Positions 32,754 to 43,700 of a DNA stretch of 64,000 nt are shown here, piece after piece; the stretch's first letter is position 1, and the number at the start of each line of letters is the position of its first letter. Under the pieces are notes generated by a model. The model had not been told where the DNA came from and ran no database searches. It saw only the letters and a program-made list of their open reading frames with translations. This DNA comes from Ephemerocybe angulata (Eukaryota; Basidiomycota; Agaricomycetes; Agaricales; Psathyrellaceae). The DNA lies in contig JAACJK010000067.1 in the NCBI GenBank assembly GCA_013368325.1, positions 248,001-312,000 on the forward strand, written 5' to 3'. The translations under genes were made by a program, and so were the position numbers.

Positions 32754-32796
32754 TGTCTCGCGAAGTTTCAGCTCAGTACTGAAACTTCGCGAGACA
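32754..32796. repeat. Perfect 18-bp inverted repeat (hairpin) in the OYE promoter
   Basis: TGTCTCGCGAAGTTTCAG (32754-32771), a 7-nt spacer CTCAGTA, then the exact reverse complement (32779-32796). It ends 19 bp before the TATA-like element and 72 bp before the OYE ATG. A perfect 18-bp arm pair is far beyond chance in a 64-kb window. It is not a transcription terminator in a pol II context; more likely a dimeric regulator site, a cruciform, or the footprint of an excised or very short mobile element. Confidence 0.9.
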
Positions 32797-32814
32797 GTCT
32801 CAAACTCTTCATTC

Positions 32815-32822
32815 TATATAAA
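32815..32822 (+). promoter_or_regulatory. TATA box of the OYE gene
   Basis: TATATAAA 53 bp upstream of the ATG at 32868 and directly downstream of the 18-bp hairpin. Position fits a core promoter with a short leader. Confidence 0.6.
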
Positions 32823-32867
32823 TGTCAGTGAGGGCTGTCTCTCCTTATCCTCACTCACCCTCTCATT

Positions 32868-34405
32868 ATGTCGTCTAAAGCCCGCAACGTCCCTGCGCCT
32901 GGCATTCCCTACTTTACTCCCGCCCAGCGCCCCCCGGCAGGAAGCGCGTTTTTCCCACAGCCGAGTGGGAGGGACATCCCCAAGGTCTTCCAACCCTTGA
33001 GGATCCGTGGTGTCGAGTTTCATAATAGGATCTTTGTACGTTGTTCAACTATCCCTTTTTGTTCCCAATCTAATCTTGTGGGCCAACGTTAGCTCTCGCC
33101 TTTGTGTCAGTATTCGGCGGACAATGGCAAGATGACACCCTGGCATATGGCTCACAGTGAGTAACTCTATGTCTATATCTCCATCGCTCTGAAAATTCTC
33201 ATGAATTTAGTTGGAGGAATTGCCCTCCGCGGCCCAGGCTTGTCCTGTATCGAAGCCACAGCTGTTCTCCCCGAGGGTCGTATCACCCCAGAAGACGTCG
33301 GCATATGGTCGGACGAGCACGTTCAAGGCCTTTCTGAGCTCGTGACCTTTGTACACTCCCAGTCACAGAAGATAGCCATCCAGCTCGCTCATGCGGGCCG
33401 CAAGGCGTCCACCCTCGCACCCTGGATTGCTGGTGATTCCGTTGCCAGCGAGGCCGCCGGAGGGTGGCCCGACAACGTCTGGGGACCCTCGGACATTCCT
33501 TACAATGAAACGTTCCCTGTCCCGAAGGTCTTCACAAAGGAGGGTATCAACAAGGTTATCAAGGCGTTCGAGGATGGTGCGAAGCGCGCTCTCAAGGCCG
33601 GGTTCGACGTCATCGAGATTCATAGTGCTCATGGCTATCTGCTTGACTCCTTCCTCAGCCCTGCCTCCAATAAGCGCACTGATGAATATGGGGGCAGCTT
33701 CGTGAACCGAATCCGTTTGCTGCTCGAGGTTGTTGACACGGTTCGACGTGTTATTCCCGAGACCATGCCTTTGTTCGTCCGGTGAGTAACATCCACGTCT
33801 CATTATCCTTTAATCAGCCTGACCAGTGTTTTTCGTACCACTCAAGGATCTCTGCCACGGACTGGCTCGAGGAGTCTTTACCCAACGAGCCATCTTGGCG
33901 CTCCGAGGACACTGTTCGACTTGCCCCCATCCTTTACGAGCACGGTGTAGACCTTCTCGACTGCTCCACCGGCGGCAATCACGAGAAGCAAAGGATTAAA
34001 GGTGGCCCCGCCTACCAGACCCCCTTTGCTCACGCCGTCATGCAGGGTATTGGAGCCAAGGAGAGCTTTCCGATGAATACGCAGTCCCCCATGACTGGCA
34101 ACGGCAGGCTTCCTCGTCTCATTGTGTCCTCTGTTGGCGCCATTACCACCGGGCCGCTTGCGGAGAAGTTGTTGCAGAACGGCCACCTCGACGTAGTCTG
34201 CGTGGGGAGGCAGTTCCTCAGGAACCCGTTCACGGTGTGGGCGTGGGCCGATGAGTTGGAGAGGGAAGGCGAAGAGGTTCAGCTGCAACTGCCGGCCCAG
34301 ATTGGGTGGGGTTTCAAGGGACGTGGAAAGAGGTGCAGCGATGGCAAGGAGGATTGTGCGAGCAAGCCAGAGAATTGCCAGCGCGTTGGAGGGTGCAAGG
34401 TCTAA
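32868..34405 (+). CDS. Old yellow enzyme (NADH:flavin oxidoreductase, YqjM-like), 453 aa
   Basis: Four exons: 32868-33035, 33093-33156, 33211-33781, 33847-34405; 453 residues. FMN-dependent ene-reductase family. Motifs: [30 protein letters not shown] (active-site Cys and FMN loop), QKIAIQLAHAGRK (His/Gln contacts to FMN), AAGGWPDNVWGPSDIPY, AGFDVIEIHSAHGYLL with SPASNKRTDEYGGSF (the H-G-Y-L...N-x-R-x-D-x-Y-G-G-S core), FVRISATDW, STGGN and LDVVCVGRQFLRNP (FMN phosphate site). The C-terminus has a Cys-rich tail (RCSDGKEDCASKPENC). No targeting signal, so probably cytosolic. Intact. A second OYE gene with the same exon pattern starts at 463 on the other strand. Promoter has a perfect hairpin and a TATA box. 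Confidence 0.93.
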
Positions 34406-34817
34406 GCGAGACTTGTCAGGCTGGTTAGCATTCGTAGTTGGTGTAAGTTGAATGTCTATAGTATAGTTTATGACTTGAATTACGCGCTCTGCGCCTATTC
34501 TTCAGATGTGAAGTTAGTAAAGGGTTGCATGGCATTTCCTAGTTTTAAGTGTTAACAAAGACGTGTTGATTCTTTCAAGGTGAATCCAGTAGTCGAAGTG
34601 GGACTGCGAACCCCTTCCTCTAAGTGCACTTCCGTTCGCACGTCTTTCCGTATACCCATTTGCCATTCATTTCGAAACACGGCCGGGAGGCTGGTAGCAC
34701 CGTCCTATGTGCACAGGGACAAAGTTAACATTGGATTCGACCCGAATGGCTAGATTGTGCTTACCACAGTACTGTTCATGATCCCTCGAATTTCTTCTCG
34801 GCACAGCAGTGTGTCCA
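34406..34817. other. Convergent intergenic region
   Basis: 3' flanks of the OYE gene (plus) and the DUF6534 gene (minus). Nothing else seen. Confidence 0.5.
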
Positions 34818-36265
34818 TCAAAGTCTGGTATGACCATATGAGTGACCGGTTCGATACGAGTTTGCCAAATCAACACTACTAACGCAAGTATAAGCACGGC
34901 CAATTGGGACCCCAAAGGTACCGTAGAAAAGTGTCTTCGGGGAACCCAAGAAGAACACTAGGGCGAGAATAGCCATGATACTGGTAAACACCCCTTTTGA
35001 GTTAACTCTATCAGCTAATATGTGGTTCAATCATCCATCGGCGACCTACCAGACTGAATGGCGCTTCTGCCTAAGCGGTTCAGGACTGCATCAGACCGCC
35101 GGAACCCCGTCCGAGATTGCTGGAGCGTTATGAACAGCACGGCTACGCATAGGGAACGAAGGGTGAGCTCGTCAGTCGAGGATGCTCGTCTCCAAGTCAG
35201 GGCTATGGCCGATACCGCAGGGTGGCGTACCGGATATGGTCGTATCGAGAGCAACCTCCATTGTCAACCATGCTGTGAGCTGGGGCTTCACCGTCATGTA
35301 CTCTGCAAGGCTGATGAGGTCTAATCAGCAAACAAACGGACGAGGATCAGACTAGGGAGCTCACTAATCCATCGTCATCAGCTTCACCCCAAGTGCAAAT
35401 CCTAGAATTGCAGTCCCCGTGCTCACACAGCCAAAAAGGATGAGGAGCCATTTCTGATCAAGTAATCGGTAGATTCTAGCATACGGGTAGGGAATTCGTG
35501 TGAGATGGAGCTTTGATATGAAGGGCAGACCAGGCTTTACCTCAGGGATAAGAAGTTCTGAACGCCGACTGCAATTATTGATATCACGATGGCGCTGAAT
35601 GGAAGCGGCCATACTGAATCTAGAGTAAAGGATTAGAATCTGAACCACCGATGGTATCGGCCATGACCGAAGGAATCATCGTACGTGCAACGAAGGTTGG
35701 GTCACCCATGTTCTCTATCCTTTCAGAACACAGCTTCAGTCAAACGGAATCCGGACGCAGAAGTGAACTCACAGGTATACCCATACCATATATATGACCC
35801 TGTTCCGCTGCGCGTAAGCCCGATGATGCCCAAGGTGGAGATGCAGCGAGATGCCTCACGAGATGCTGTGAACTGTGTCAACACAGAACAGAGCTCCAAC
35901 AGCTGACCTGGGAGGCGCTCATTAACATAACATCCTCAAAGAGACGAAAAAGGCGACATACTTGATCCACAATGGGTCGTTGAACTCTACACGAGCTGGA
36001 TGTCAGACTGTATCCACGATGAAATGCAGCGCAGCACATACCCGTGTTGTAGTAGGTTCCATACTGAAACGTTGTCAGGCCGTACAGGTATGTGTTCACT
36101 TCATAGGCTCCTTGAGAATCCAACTTTGAGAAGCGCTGGAACGAAGATGCTTACAGACAGCACATAGGAGAAGCGCGCCTAGGCCAAGCGAGTGAGCGAC
36201 CGCTCGGCAGAGAGACTCAGAGAGTCGACTGAGAACGCACCTAGTGTCGTATCGAACGCACCCAT
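34818..36265 (-). CDS. DUF6534 seven-helix membrane protein
   Basis: About ten exons on the minus strand. ATG 36265 gives MGAFDTTLGALLLCAV, the stereotyped DUF6534 N-terminus. Then YLYGLTTFQYGTYYNTARVE, SAVGALFCVDTVHSIS (the D-T-V-H motif), WIENMGDPTFVARTMI, SVWPLPFSAIVISIIAVGVQ with NFLSLRIYRL, WLLILFGCVSTGTAILGFAL, LTAWLTMEVALDTTIS, AVLFITLQQSRTGFRRSDAV, LNRLGRSAIQSVNSKGVFTS, IMAILALVFFLGSPKTLFYG and TFGVPIGRAYT. The S-R-T-G-F-R-R-S-D cytoplasmic motif and the final Y-T-x-x-x-S-x-x-x-x-N-S-R region are typical. It is a basidiomycete-expanded seven-span family without known function. Two acceptors (near 36092 and 35022) needed a second AG a few bases on to keep frame; otherwise regular. Stop TGA at 34818. 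Confidence 0.75.
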
Positions 36266-37177
36266 TGGGGCTGAAAGCTAGAAAGCGGGATTGCGCAGCT
36301 CTAACGCTCGAGGTTATGGTGGGGGGAGGGGAAAGCAGTGGGGTGACAACGGCGCTGAACCTCATGTTAAGAGATGATATGACCTGCTCTGTACTGTACA
36401 TACCCAATGGTCTTGGCTCCACTACTAATTCAATGTTTTATCTAACTTGACAGATATCACTATTCCCGAACGGGAAGCGAACAACGCCGTGAGGCGCTTC
36501 GTGCCCTGGATCTTCCGAGTGAGGTTGAGCTAACTTCATGGGCGAACACTGTAACAGGGCCGTGAAGACTGTACTGTGAAGGGAATGAGAGGCAGGAGAT
36601 AGCTAGCGCATATGCAAGAGACCGACTGTCATCTATAGTAGCTATGAGGGACAGAAGATCCTACTATGAACATACTGTCAGCATAACGTTTTGCCGGTGG
36701 CGGCGTCGCCGCGAGCCTGTAGAAAATAGTAAAATGAGATCAGAAAGGACATGCCAGCATAGATAAAGTACGAACAAGAAGGCAATAAGAATGTTTGACA
36801 CTCACGACCTTCACGTCCGCCGCCATTTGCAGCCTTCATGTAACCACGGAACATGATCAAAGCAAGATGAAGCTGAAGTCAAGATAGATACTTATCTTAC
36901 TCTGGTTCTCATTCAGTTAACAGTGGACAGAAAGAACGGCGGCGGACATACAAGCCAGATATCCATACGTTGTGCGCGAGGCCTACGTTGTGAGGTGCTT
37001 CGAGCTGGGCTTGCTCTCGCTGCATGGCGCGATCGCGAGTCATGATCATGGCCGTTCAAGATCAAAACGAAGATGTGGGAAAAAAGGTCAAAACACAGCC
37101 TCAGGCACGATTTAGGCGCCCATCCTTCCCCAGTCTAAACTGACGATGAGGAGGAGAATCGAAGGTGGGTAGCTAAA
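36266..37177. other. Intergenic region with a possible small minus-strand gene
   Basis: On the minus strand, 37042-36960 reads MTRDRAMQREQAQLEAPHNV, GLAHNVWISGL, then a good donor GTATGTCC. About 36865-36800 reads LIMFRGYMKAANGGGREGR, then another donor GTGAGTG. The blocks look like a small, perhaps mitochondrial, protein, but I could not join them in frame. It may be a remnant of a small gene or a short conserved protein I do not recognise. The rest holds nothing obvious. Confidence 0.3.
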
Positions 37178-38983
37178 TTAACGGACGGTAAAGGGGCTGA
37201 AAAAAGACATATGGAAACATCGAGCCATTTGAACGCCATCACTCGGCCCCTGCCTTCGCCAGGCGAACCATGAGAGGAAGCTCGGTACTGCTGATGCCAG
37301 CCCGGTATGCGTCAACCCCGTATCCTCCGTGGTCGGCTGCATAACTCCGTTTTTCAGGCAGACATCCTTCTTTCCACTCGGCAAGAACTTGAGCCTTTGT
37401 ATAAAAGGGCTCAGAACGACCTCTAGTTAACAAAGTTCACAGAAAGCGAATAGCAAGTCAGATCATACGGCATTGAAACATCAATAGAGTTCGGGAGTCA
37501 AACGTACTCATCTCGAGCTGGGTGAACTTGAACCCGACGCACGAGCGGCTCCCTCCAAGGAACGTCATCCTACCAAAAATATAAGCGCGCCGCTAACAGT
37601 GCCAAGCCACGATTTTGCTTTCAGGCGAGAGTACATCCCTGGACCAGACACTCCTGCTTCTGCGATGGAAGTAGGGAGGGGGGGGGAGATCCAACGCTCC
37701 GGTTTCCACTCGGCGGCGTCGGGGCCCCAGGTGTCACGGTCTCGATTGCAGTTGCGCAACGGTGAAGGCTGCAGGGCTTAACATTTCCTTTGCTTGCGGT
37801 ACTCCTCGCCTAGATCAGTCCGGGAGTGCTTCAACATTGACTAGTACAAAGCTGTATCTCCCGCCGTGTTGACTTACCAGTCACAGACGGCAAAGCGCTA
37901 CCAAAGACCACCTTGTTTAGTAACCTGCGAAAAGGAAGAGTCTGGCCAGTCGCGATTGAATAAGTCCTCAGATGTTGAATGTACCTGATGAACTCTCTTG
38001 AGTCTCTTCGAAGCCGGTATGGTGATCCTCGTATATGCATCAGAACCTGGCTATAGTGAAGAGGTCCTCAAAGGTACCTTGGTGAAGATGCTGTGAAGCG
38101 CCTTGGGGTCATACATGTGAAGCATATCTTCCTATTCATTAACTTAGCCCAGGCTCACGCTGACGGGGTCTGAGGACACCTCTAATAACACAGAAACTTA
38201 CATTCTTGAACTCATGAATTTTGAAGAGCTTGCCGTCTGCGAAACGAAAGTGAGTCGCATGAACACCAATTCCAAAAAGTTGGGTTGACACGCACAGGCT
38301 TTGGTTAAATTGTCATGATTAGGTAGACCTTTTTTGTCAAGGAGGGTCTTCATGTTTATATTGGTTTGAGCAGGCTACGAGAGTCAACAAGTGGAACATG
38401 ATCAGTCGGGGTCACCTGCGAAGAATGAGTCTGAAGAGGCGGTCCAGGTATCTTCGAGAGGGAGGGCCAGGCAAAAAAGTTACAGAAAGGAAAACAAGCG
38501 ACTGTTGGCCAGCTGATACCTCTCTGATATCTAAAGAATGAACAGATGCTACAAAACTTACGCTTTCTTCTTAGTCGTTCGGTTGAGTACCGAGAGTCCT
38601 CGAGAGCTACACCAAAGCGCTGAGCCAGCCTTCCCCCCCTTCCCTCCTCGGTGTACGGCTTCGCACCATTTGCGTCAGCAAATGACAATGGTAGGTCGTT
38701 CCGAGAGAGGGAATGTCATAACTAGGGATCGGCGAAAACGAATCCCAAGAGAGGTCTGTCTTGAGATCGACGGTGAAGTTCTTCCGTGAACCATGGGTCC
38801 GAGCGAATCATCCAGGGGTTTTCCTTGCTGGCGTGCAGAGGGCGGGGTTATAGTGGGATCACTACCGTAGCCGCTGGTCGACCAACCATGCGCGGGACGA
38901 GGGACCTGTATAGTATTAGTAGAGACACACAACAGCGTGGATACGCCGATGCCCAATGCTGACTGCAAAATTAAGGTATTCAT
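37178..38983 (-). pseudogene. Cytochrome P450 pseudogene with central deletion
   Basis: 5' half (minus strand): KIPGPP proline hinge near 38445, ADGKLFKIHEFKN, EDMLHMYDPKALHSIFTK (about 38120), LLNKVVFGSALPSVTG and GEEYRKQRK (helix C region). There AAATGTTAA replaces the expected AAAATGTTA-type reading, a one-base loss giving a stop. Within about 60 bases the sequence jumps to the 3' part: NRDRDTWGPDAAEWKPERW (PERW motif, about 37740-37680), MTFLGGSRSCVGFKFTQLEM (haem loop FxxGxRxCxG with the Cys ligand) and VVLSPFIQRLKF. The middle of the enzyme, including helix I with its acid-Thr pair and the ExxR motif, about half of a 500-residue P450, is gone. Non-functional. Mono-oxygenase class uncertain, agaricomycete-type by motif style. 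Confidence 0.78.
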
Positions 38984-39136
38984 TATGATAAGTATGATGT
39001 TATAGCTATAGAGTGGTGAGTGTGGCCATAAAAGACATGGACGTAGGTAGAACTAGCCTCCAACAGAGCAGCGTAGCGTGTTCGTACTTTTACAAAGAAC
39101 CGAAGCGATTGCACGGCGAAACGTTCCTCCCCACGA

Positions 39137-40165
39137 TTAGACCTCGACAAAGTTCTTGACCTTCTGGAGCCACTTGACGTACTCGTTCTGCTCCTTGAAC
39201 TCGGCGTATTCGGGGATGAAGAGGGCGATGCTCTCGTTGATGCCACGCTCCTGGAGGAACTTGTCGATCTCTTCCTGGAGGCCGAGGTCGAGGGTGTCGA
39301 ACTATCACAGAGTCCGTCAGCGACACTATTCTTTGGAGGGTAGCTAGCTGCCAACACTCACCTCAGGCCCAATGTACATGCCACGGCGCTTCCAGTCAGC
39401 CTCAGCGGTGAGCTCAGTGCCGACCTTGGCATCGTCGTAGAACGACATGTTCTCAGTGATAAACTGTCCCTCCTGCACGACAGCGTCGATGTTGAGAGCA
39501 CCAGGTGCGTTCGCCTGGCGGGAGTTGTTCAGCCCCATTTCACACACGAGAGAGGCGTGTGCGCGTCACGAACCTTGGTAATGGAAACCGACACACGAAT
39601 GGGGTAGTCAGCAGTCGACTGCTCGGCCTCCTCACCCTCCGCAGCCTCAAGGTCTTCAGGCTCAGACTGAATGTCCGCAATGGAGAAGATCAGGCGAATG
39701 CTAGCATAGAAACCAAAACAAGTCTGTGGTAAGTATAAGAACTTTCTAGAACCAGCAAGCACAACGCACGTTTCCTGACCAAACTTGCGAGTCAAAGCAA
39801 CCTCGTCCTGTCCAGGAACGTCCTCCACACTCCAAACACCCTGCGACGTAAGCTCCTTCACGAATTCGGGTGTCGACGAAGCCGCGTTCTCCGTGGTCTC
39901 GTACTCCAACTCCTGCTGGAGCTTCTGCGCAAGGCTGACGTCGGCTACATACAATGCCCCGTCAGAACCAACCAAAAACCCAACTATTTAGAGACTCACT
40001 AGAACCGCTGCCGAATCGCAAAGCAGACACGGAGAAAGTTCTTGTGGCAGCAGCGATTTGACGGGTCGCGGCGGGACGCAGCACAGCGGCGCTGCGAGCA
40101 GCAGTGGAGAAGCCGGTGCGTGCAGAGACGCGGGTGACCTGGCGGAGAGCACGGAAAGCGGACAT
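39137..40165 (-). CDS. MAM33: Mitochondrial matrix p32/MAM33-type glycoprotein
   Basis: Five exons; ATG 40165, TAA 39137. The N-terminus (LRQVTRVSARTGFSTAARSA, then VLRPAATRQIAAATRTFSVS) is Arg/Ser/Ala-rich without acids, a mitochondrial targeting sequence. Then TDVSLAQKLQQELEYETTEN, VWSVEDVPGQDEVALTRKFG, IRLIFSIADIQSEPEDLEAA, YPIRVSVSITK, INIDAV-type GALNIDAVVQEGQFITENMS, WKRRGMYIGPE, FDTLDLGLQEEIDKFLQERG and a C-terminal EYVKWLQKVKNFVEV. These are the landmark blocks of MAM33/p32 (C1QBP) proteins, acidic doughnut-shaped trimers in the matrix that support mitochondrial translation and respiration. Introns follow GSS, GQE, ITK and GPE and are GT-AG. Intact, highly expressed-type codon use. 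Confidence 0.9.
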
Positions 40166-40702
40166 GGTGGTAGAAGGAAGAGGTTTAGAAAATTTGAACC
40201 CGGAACGCTGGCAGGTGAGAGTTCCATTCATTTCTACGTCACGCGGAATGTTTGTTGTTGTTGAATTCCAAGGATGTCGGTCTCCGGTTTAGCGCGCGGG
40301 CGACATTCGGGGTCTCAGACGCCCAAAGCCCCAGCTGCGGCCACTGGCAGCGGAAGAGGAAAGAAGCGCTCAATTCTACCTCAGGAATCAAGTCTGACTA
40401 CATGTATTATATCCAAATGAATAGCTATACGTTGCAAAAGTAAATACACTTAGATATTGCTTAGATATTGTTAAATTCCTCCTTCCGACGCCCAAACCGA
40501 TTCCGAGCCAGAAACCCGAGAAAAATAGCCCAGAATACTGAAGCGTGCTCAGCATATCTATCCTAATGTTCGTCAGTTGATCCATCCACATATAGTATCG
40601 TACACTTCAAGTGCTGTTCGTCAGTCTTGAATATATATCTTCGTCGCACTGTTCGTTCGTTCGTTCGTTCGTTCGTTCGTTCTTGATCTTGATCCCGTCC
40701 TT
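40166..40702. other. Intergenic region with microsatellite
   Basis: Promoter side of the MAM33-type gene and 3' flank of the WD40 gene. Contains the (GTTC)n run at 40650-40682; otherwise nothing recognised. Confidence 0.5.
40650..40682 (+). repeat. (GTTC)8 microsatellite
   Basis: Eight perfect GTTC units plus one base, just beyond the stop of the WD40 gene on its 3' side. A likely polymorphic length marker. Confidence 0.95.
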
Positions 40703-43700
40703 CTAGTTAACCCTCAACTTCAAGGACGAGTCCGAGCTCGAAAAGCTGTCCGTCCGCTTCGGCGGCCTCGACCGCCTAGGCTCCCGATACCTCTCCTGGT
40801 CACTATCCCTATCAATCATCCCAATACTCCCATGCGTACTATGCACCGAATTATTATCCTCGTCCACACTGACCGGACTCGCCGACCGCGGGCCCATCCC
40901 CCACTGGTAATTCTGGAACGTCCTCAGCCGCGGCAGCGCAAAGTCTGCCGTATGCGTCGGATCCTGCTCGTCAGGCGGCCTCGTCCACACCCGCACGCCT
41001 CCGTCATGGCTTCCAGTGGCAAACATATAGGGATCTTCGGCGGCGGGGTTCCACGCTATACAGGTAAGGTCCCCTCCATGCACTTTAGTGGCACGGATGG
41101 CGTGGACGGGCGTCGCAGACTCTCGATCCCAGATATGGATATCGCCACCTGTCGTCATAAAGTTAGGAAGCCGGATTAACTGAAGATTAAGCTGAGCGCG
41201 TGCCTTTGGTGGTACATAATACCAGTTCGTTATTTTTCCCGCCGAAGTAACTTGGTCCTGAGAAGTTGGCTGGTTTCTTCGGCATGTACGTGTGTCTACA
41301 ATGCATCTGAGTAAGGGAGCAAGGTGCGAAGGGAAGGTAACTCACCGCAGCGTCAGCCTCGCGACCGTGGCATTGTTCTCCCGGTCCTTCACGAGCTCGA
41401 TCTTCCAGAGCTGCGGCGACGCCTTGTTCTCGTAGCTCACCAAAGCCATCAAGTGGTTTCTAGTACGAGCAATGGTAATATCCCGCACGTCGTTCAGGAG
41501 CGGCGTTTGACTGGTAAGGTTTACCGTTAGTATCGACAGAAGCTATTGATGACGGTATATATACCTTTCGACCTCTTTTGTTCCGATATTGTAGACTGAT
41601 AGAAGCTAGCTGTTAGGAAGGCTACTCTTGATACGCCAGAAACCACGTACCAACAAGTCGTTTCTCTACCCTGGATTTACTAGGCTGGAGACCAGTCGGA
41701 GATTCCATTAAATGCCCAACACCAATGATTCTCGATGAGTCCGGCATTACGGCGACGTCTTGAAGTTTGACGCGACCGAATTCGTACTGGTCCAGAACTT
41801 CACCTCGAAGACCCTATTGATACACGAATCAGTATGAGCGGTTCCGTGCGCCCAGGTCCACGAGAGAAAATAACGCACAAGTTTGGTGACAGTCGACTCC
41901 TCTACGGAAAGGAAGGCTGGAATTGGGGTTTAAGATCAGTGGGTGAATAGGAGAAAGACCAAAGCAATGACGCACCTTCTCCGTCTGGCATCCATGTTAC
42001 TGTCTCTACATTTCTCTTGCGGTTAATGGTTTTCTGGCACACTCCGTCCTTTGAGACATGTCAATGAAGGGCCCGGAGCGCAACGAAAGTGACAATGTCA
42101 TACCTCAGCAGTCCAAACCTTTATGCCTCGGGCAAGCTTCGTCAATAAGATGTTCCCGAGCGGAGACCTAGTCAACAGACGCATGAGAATATGAAAATCG
42201 ACTTCTTGGAAAGTGATGCGTACCAAGCGACTTGCTGGACAAAGCCCTGAGTATGCGCCAACACGGTATGCGTTTTGAACGGATCCCCCACTTCGAAAAT
42301 CACACTCGTCCGATCCCAACTACTCGTCGCCAAATACTTTCCATCCGGCGAGAACTGAATATGCTTCACAAGCGCATTATGCGCAGGAAGTTCCTGCGTC
42401 GTCTCCAAGCCCATCACAGACGGCTTCAGCGCGGAGAGACGCGACCTAGCAGTCATAACGGGCTCCGGAACGCTCAAGAGAGTCGCACTGCGCTTCGCAC
42501 GGTCCCTCGGGTCGCCCTGACCACCAGCCGTACTCGAAGAAGCAGTATCCTTGCGTATAGGCGTAGGCCTAGGCGCCCCGATTCCGAAAGGAGTAGCAGA
42601 AGATGCGGTGATATTCGAATGCATTTTGACAGTCCGGAGTGCGTTCTTCCAGAGGAGCTTGCCGTTACTTGGGGGTGGTGCCGTAGTGGGTACCTCGGGC
42701 AGCGCCTTCTGTGCGATAGACTCGGCCGCCTCTCCTAGCTCGTCCATTGCCTGGAATCCTGGGGACATGGGCGAGTTCACTGGGGGCGGCGGTGGGCTTC
42801 TCGGTGAGAACGGGGGAGAGAGGGGTCCCTGAGACGTCGTCTTCGTGGCAGGTAGCTCATCGTGCAGAGTTGCTGACGAGCGGCGAGCTTTGCCATCTTC
42901 CGCGGGGAGCTTGGAAGCGTACTTTTCATTCGGTTCGTCCCCACCTGAGCTCTGCGCTGAGCCTGTAGCAGCTTCGACGTCGTCATTGTCGTCATCTGCC
43001 TGCCTGTGGAAACACCACAGATCAGCCACGCAGGAGAAGGCTTGCAGGCACAAGCGATTGAACCGAACAAGGCTCCGGGCAAGGAACTTGGACAATTTGT
43101 AGATCCAGCTCACTCCCGGATGGCGAATGAACTCTCCTGCGGTCTCCGTCAAGACATCGCTAAGCCATTTTTGACCCCTGTGCCGGGAGAATGCCCAACG
43201 TTCGGATGCAAACCAAGCAGAAACAGCTGCGAGGCCAAAGGACGTAAACGCCGTTAGGACCGTTGTAAGCGTGGACGTAATGTGGGCCTTTTAGATTTCG
43301 ACGAGCAGAGACAATGGGGGGTGGGGGAGTGAGTGTTTGTTGCGATACAACATGCTGAGCATGAACTACACACCTGCTTGGAAGCGTAGGTAAAGACGCA
43401 GAGTCCAACGGAGAAACAGGCAACGGAGAGCACGAGGAACACGAGGGGTGAGCGCTTGATCCAGATCAAGACCCACCAGGGCACACGATGCCCTGGCGAA
43501 CGACTATAGCGAGGTGAGTTTCCCTTGGCACAGATAAGGAGGCAGGATGAATGATAGGACTCACTACATGGCCTGTTTCCAGGTTAGTCCCAGAAGACTG
43601 TTCACAGCTGCCGCAATGCTGAAGACCAATGATGCGAACCAGAAACAGTTCACGACAGCAGCCAACGCCTCTTTCGGATCGAGTTCGTACGAGAACTGCA

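Noticed and set aside
32754..32796. Rho-independent-type terminator
   Set aside because: Eukaryotic pol II context, no T tract, and it lies just upstream of a TATA box.
20007..38983. Secondary-metabolite gene cluster (OYE, P450, methyltransferase, transporter)
   Set aside because: No core synthase (PKS, NRPS, terpene) is present and the P450 and transporters are broken.
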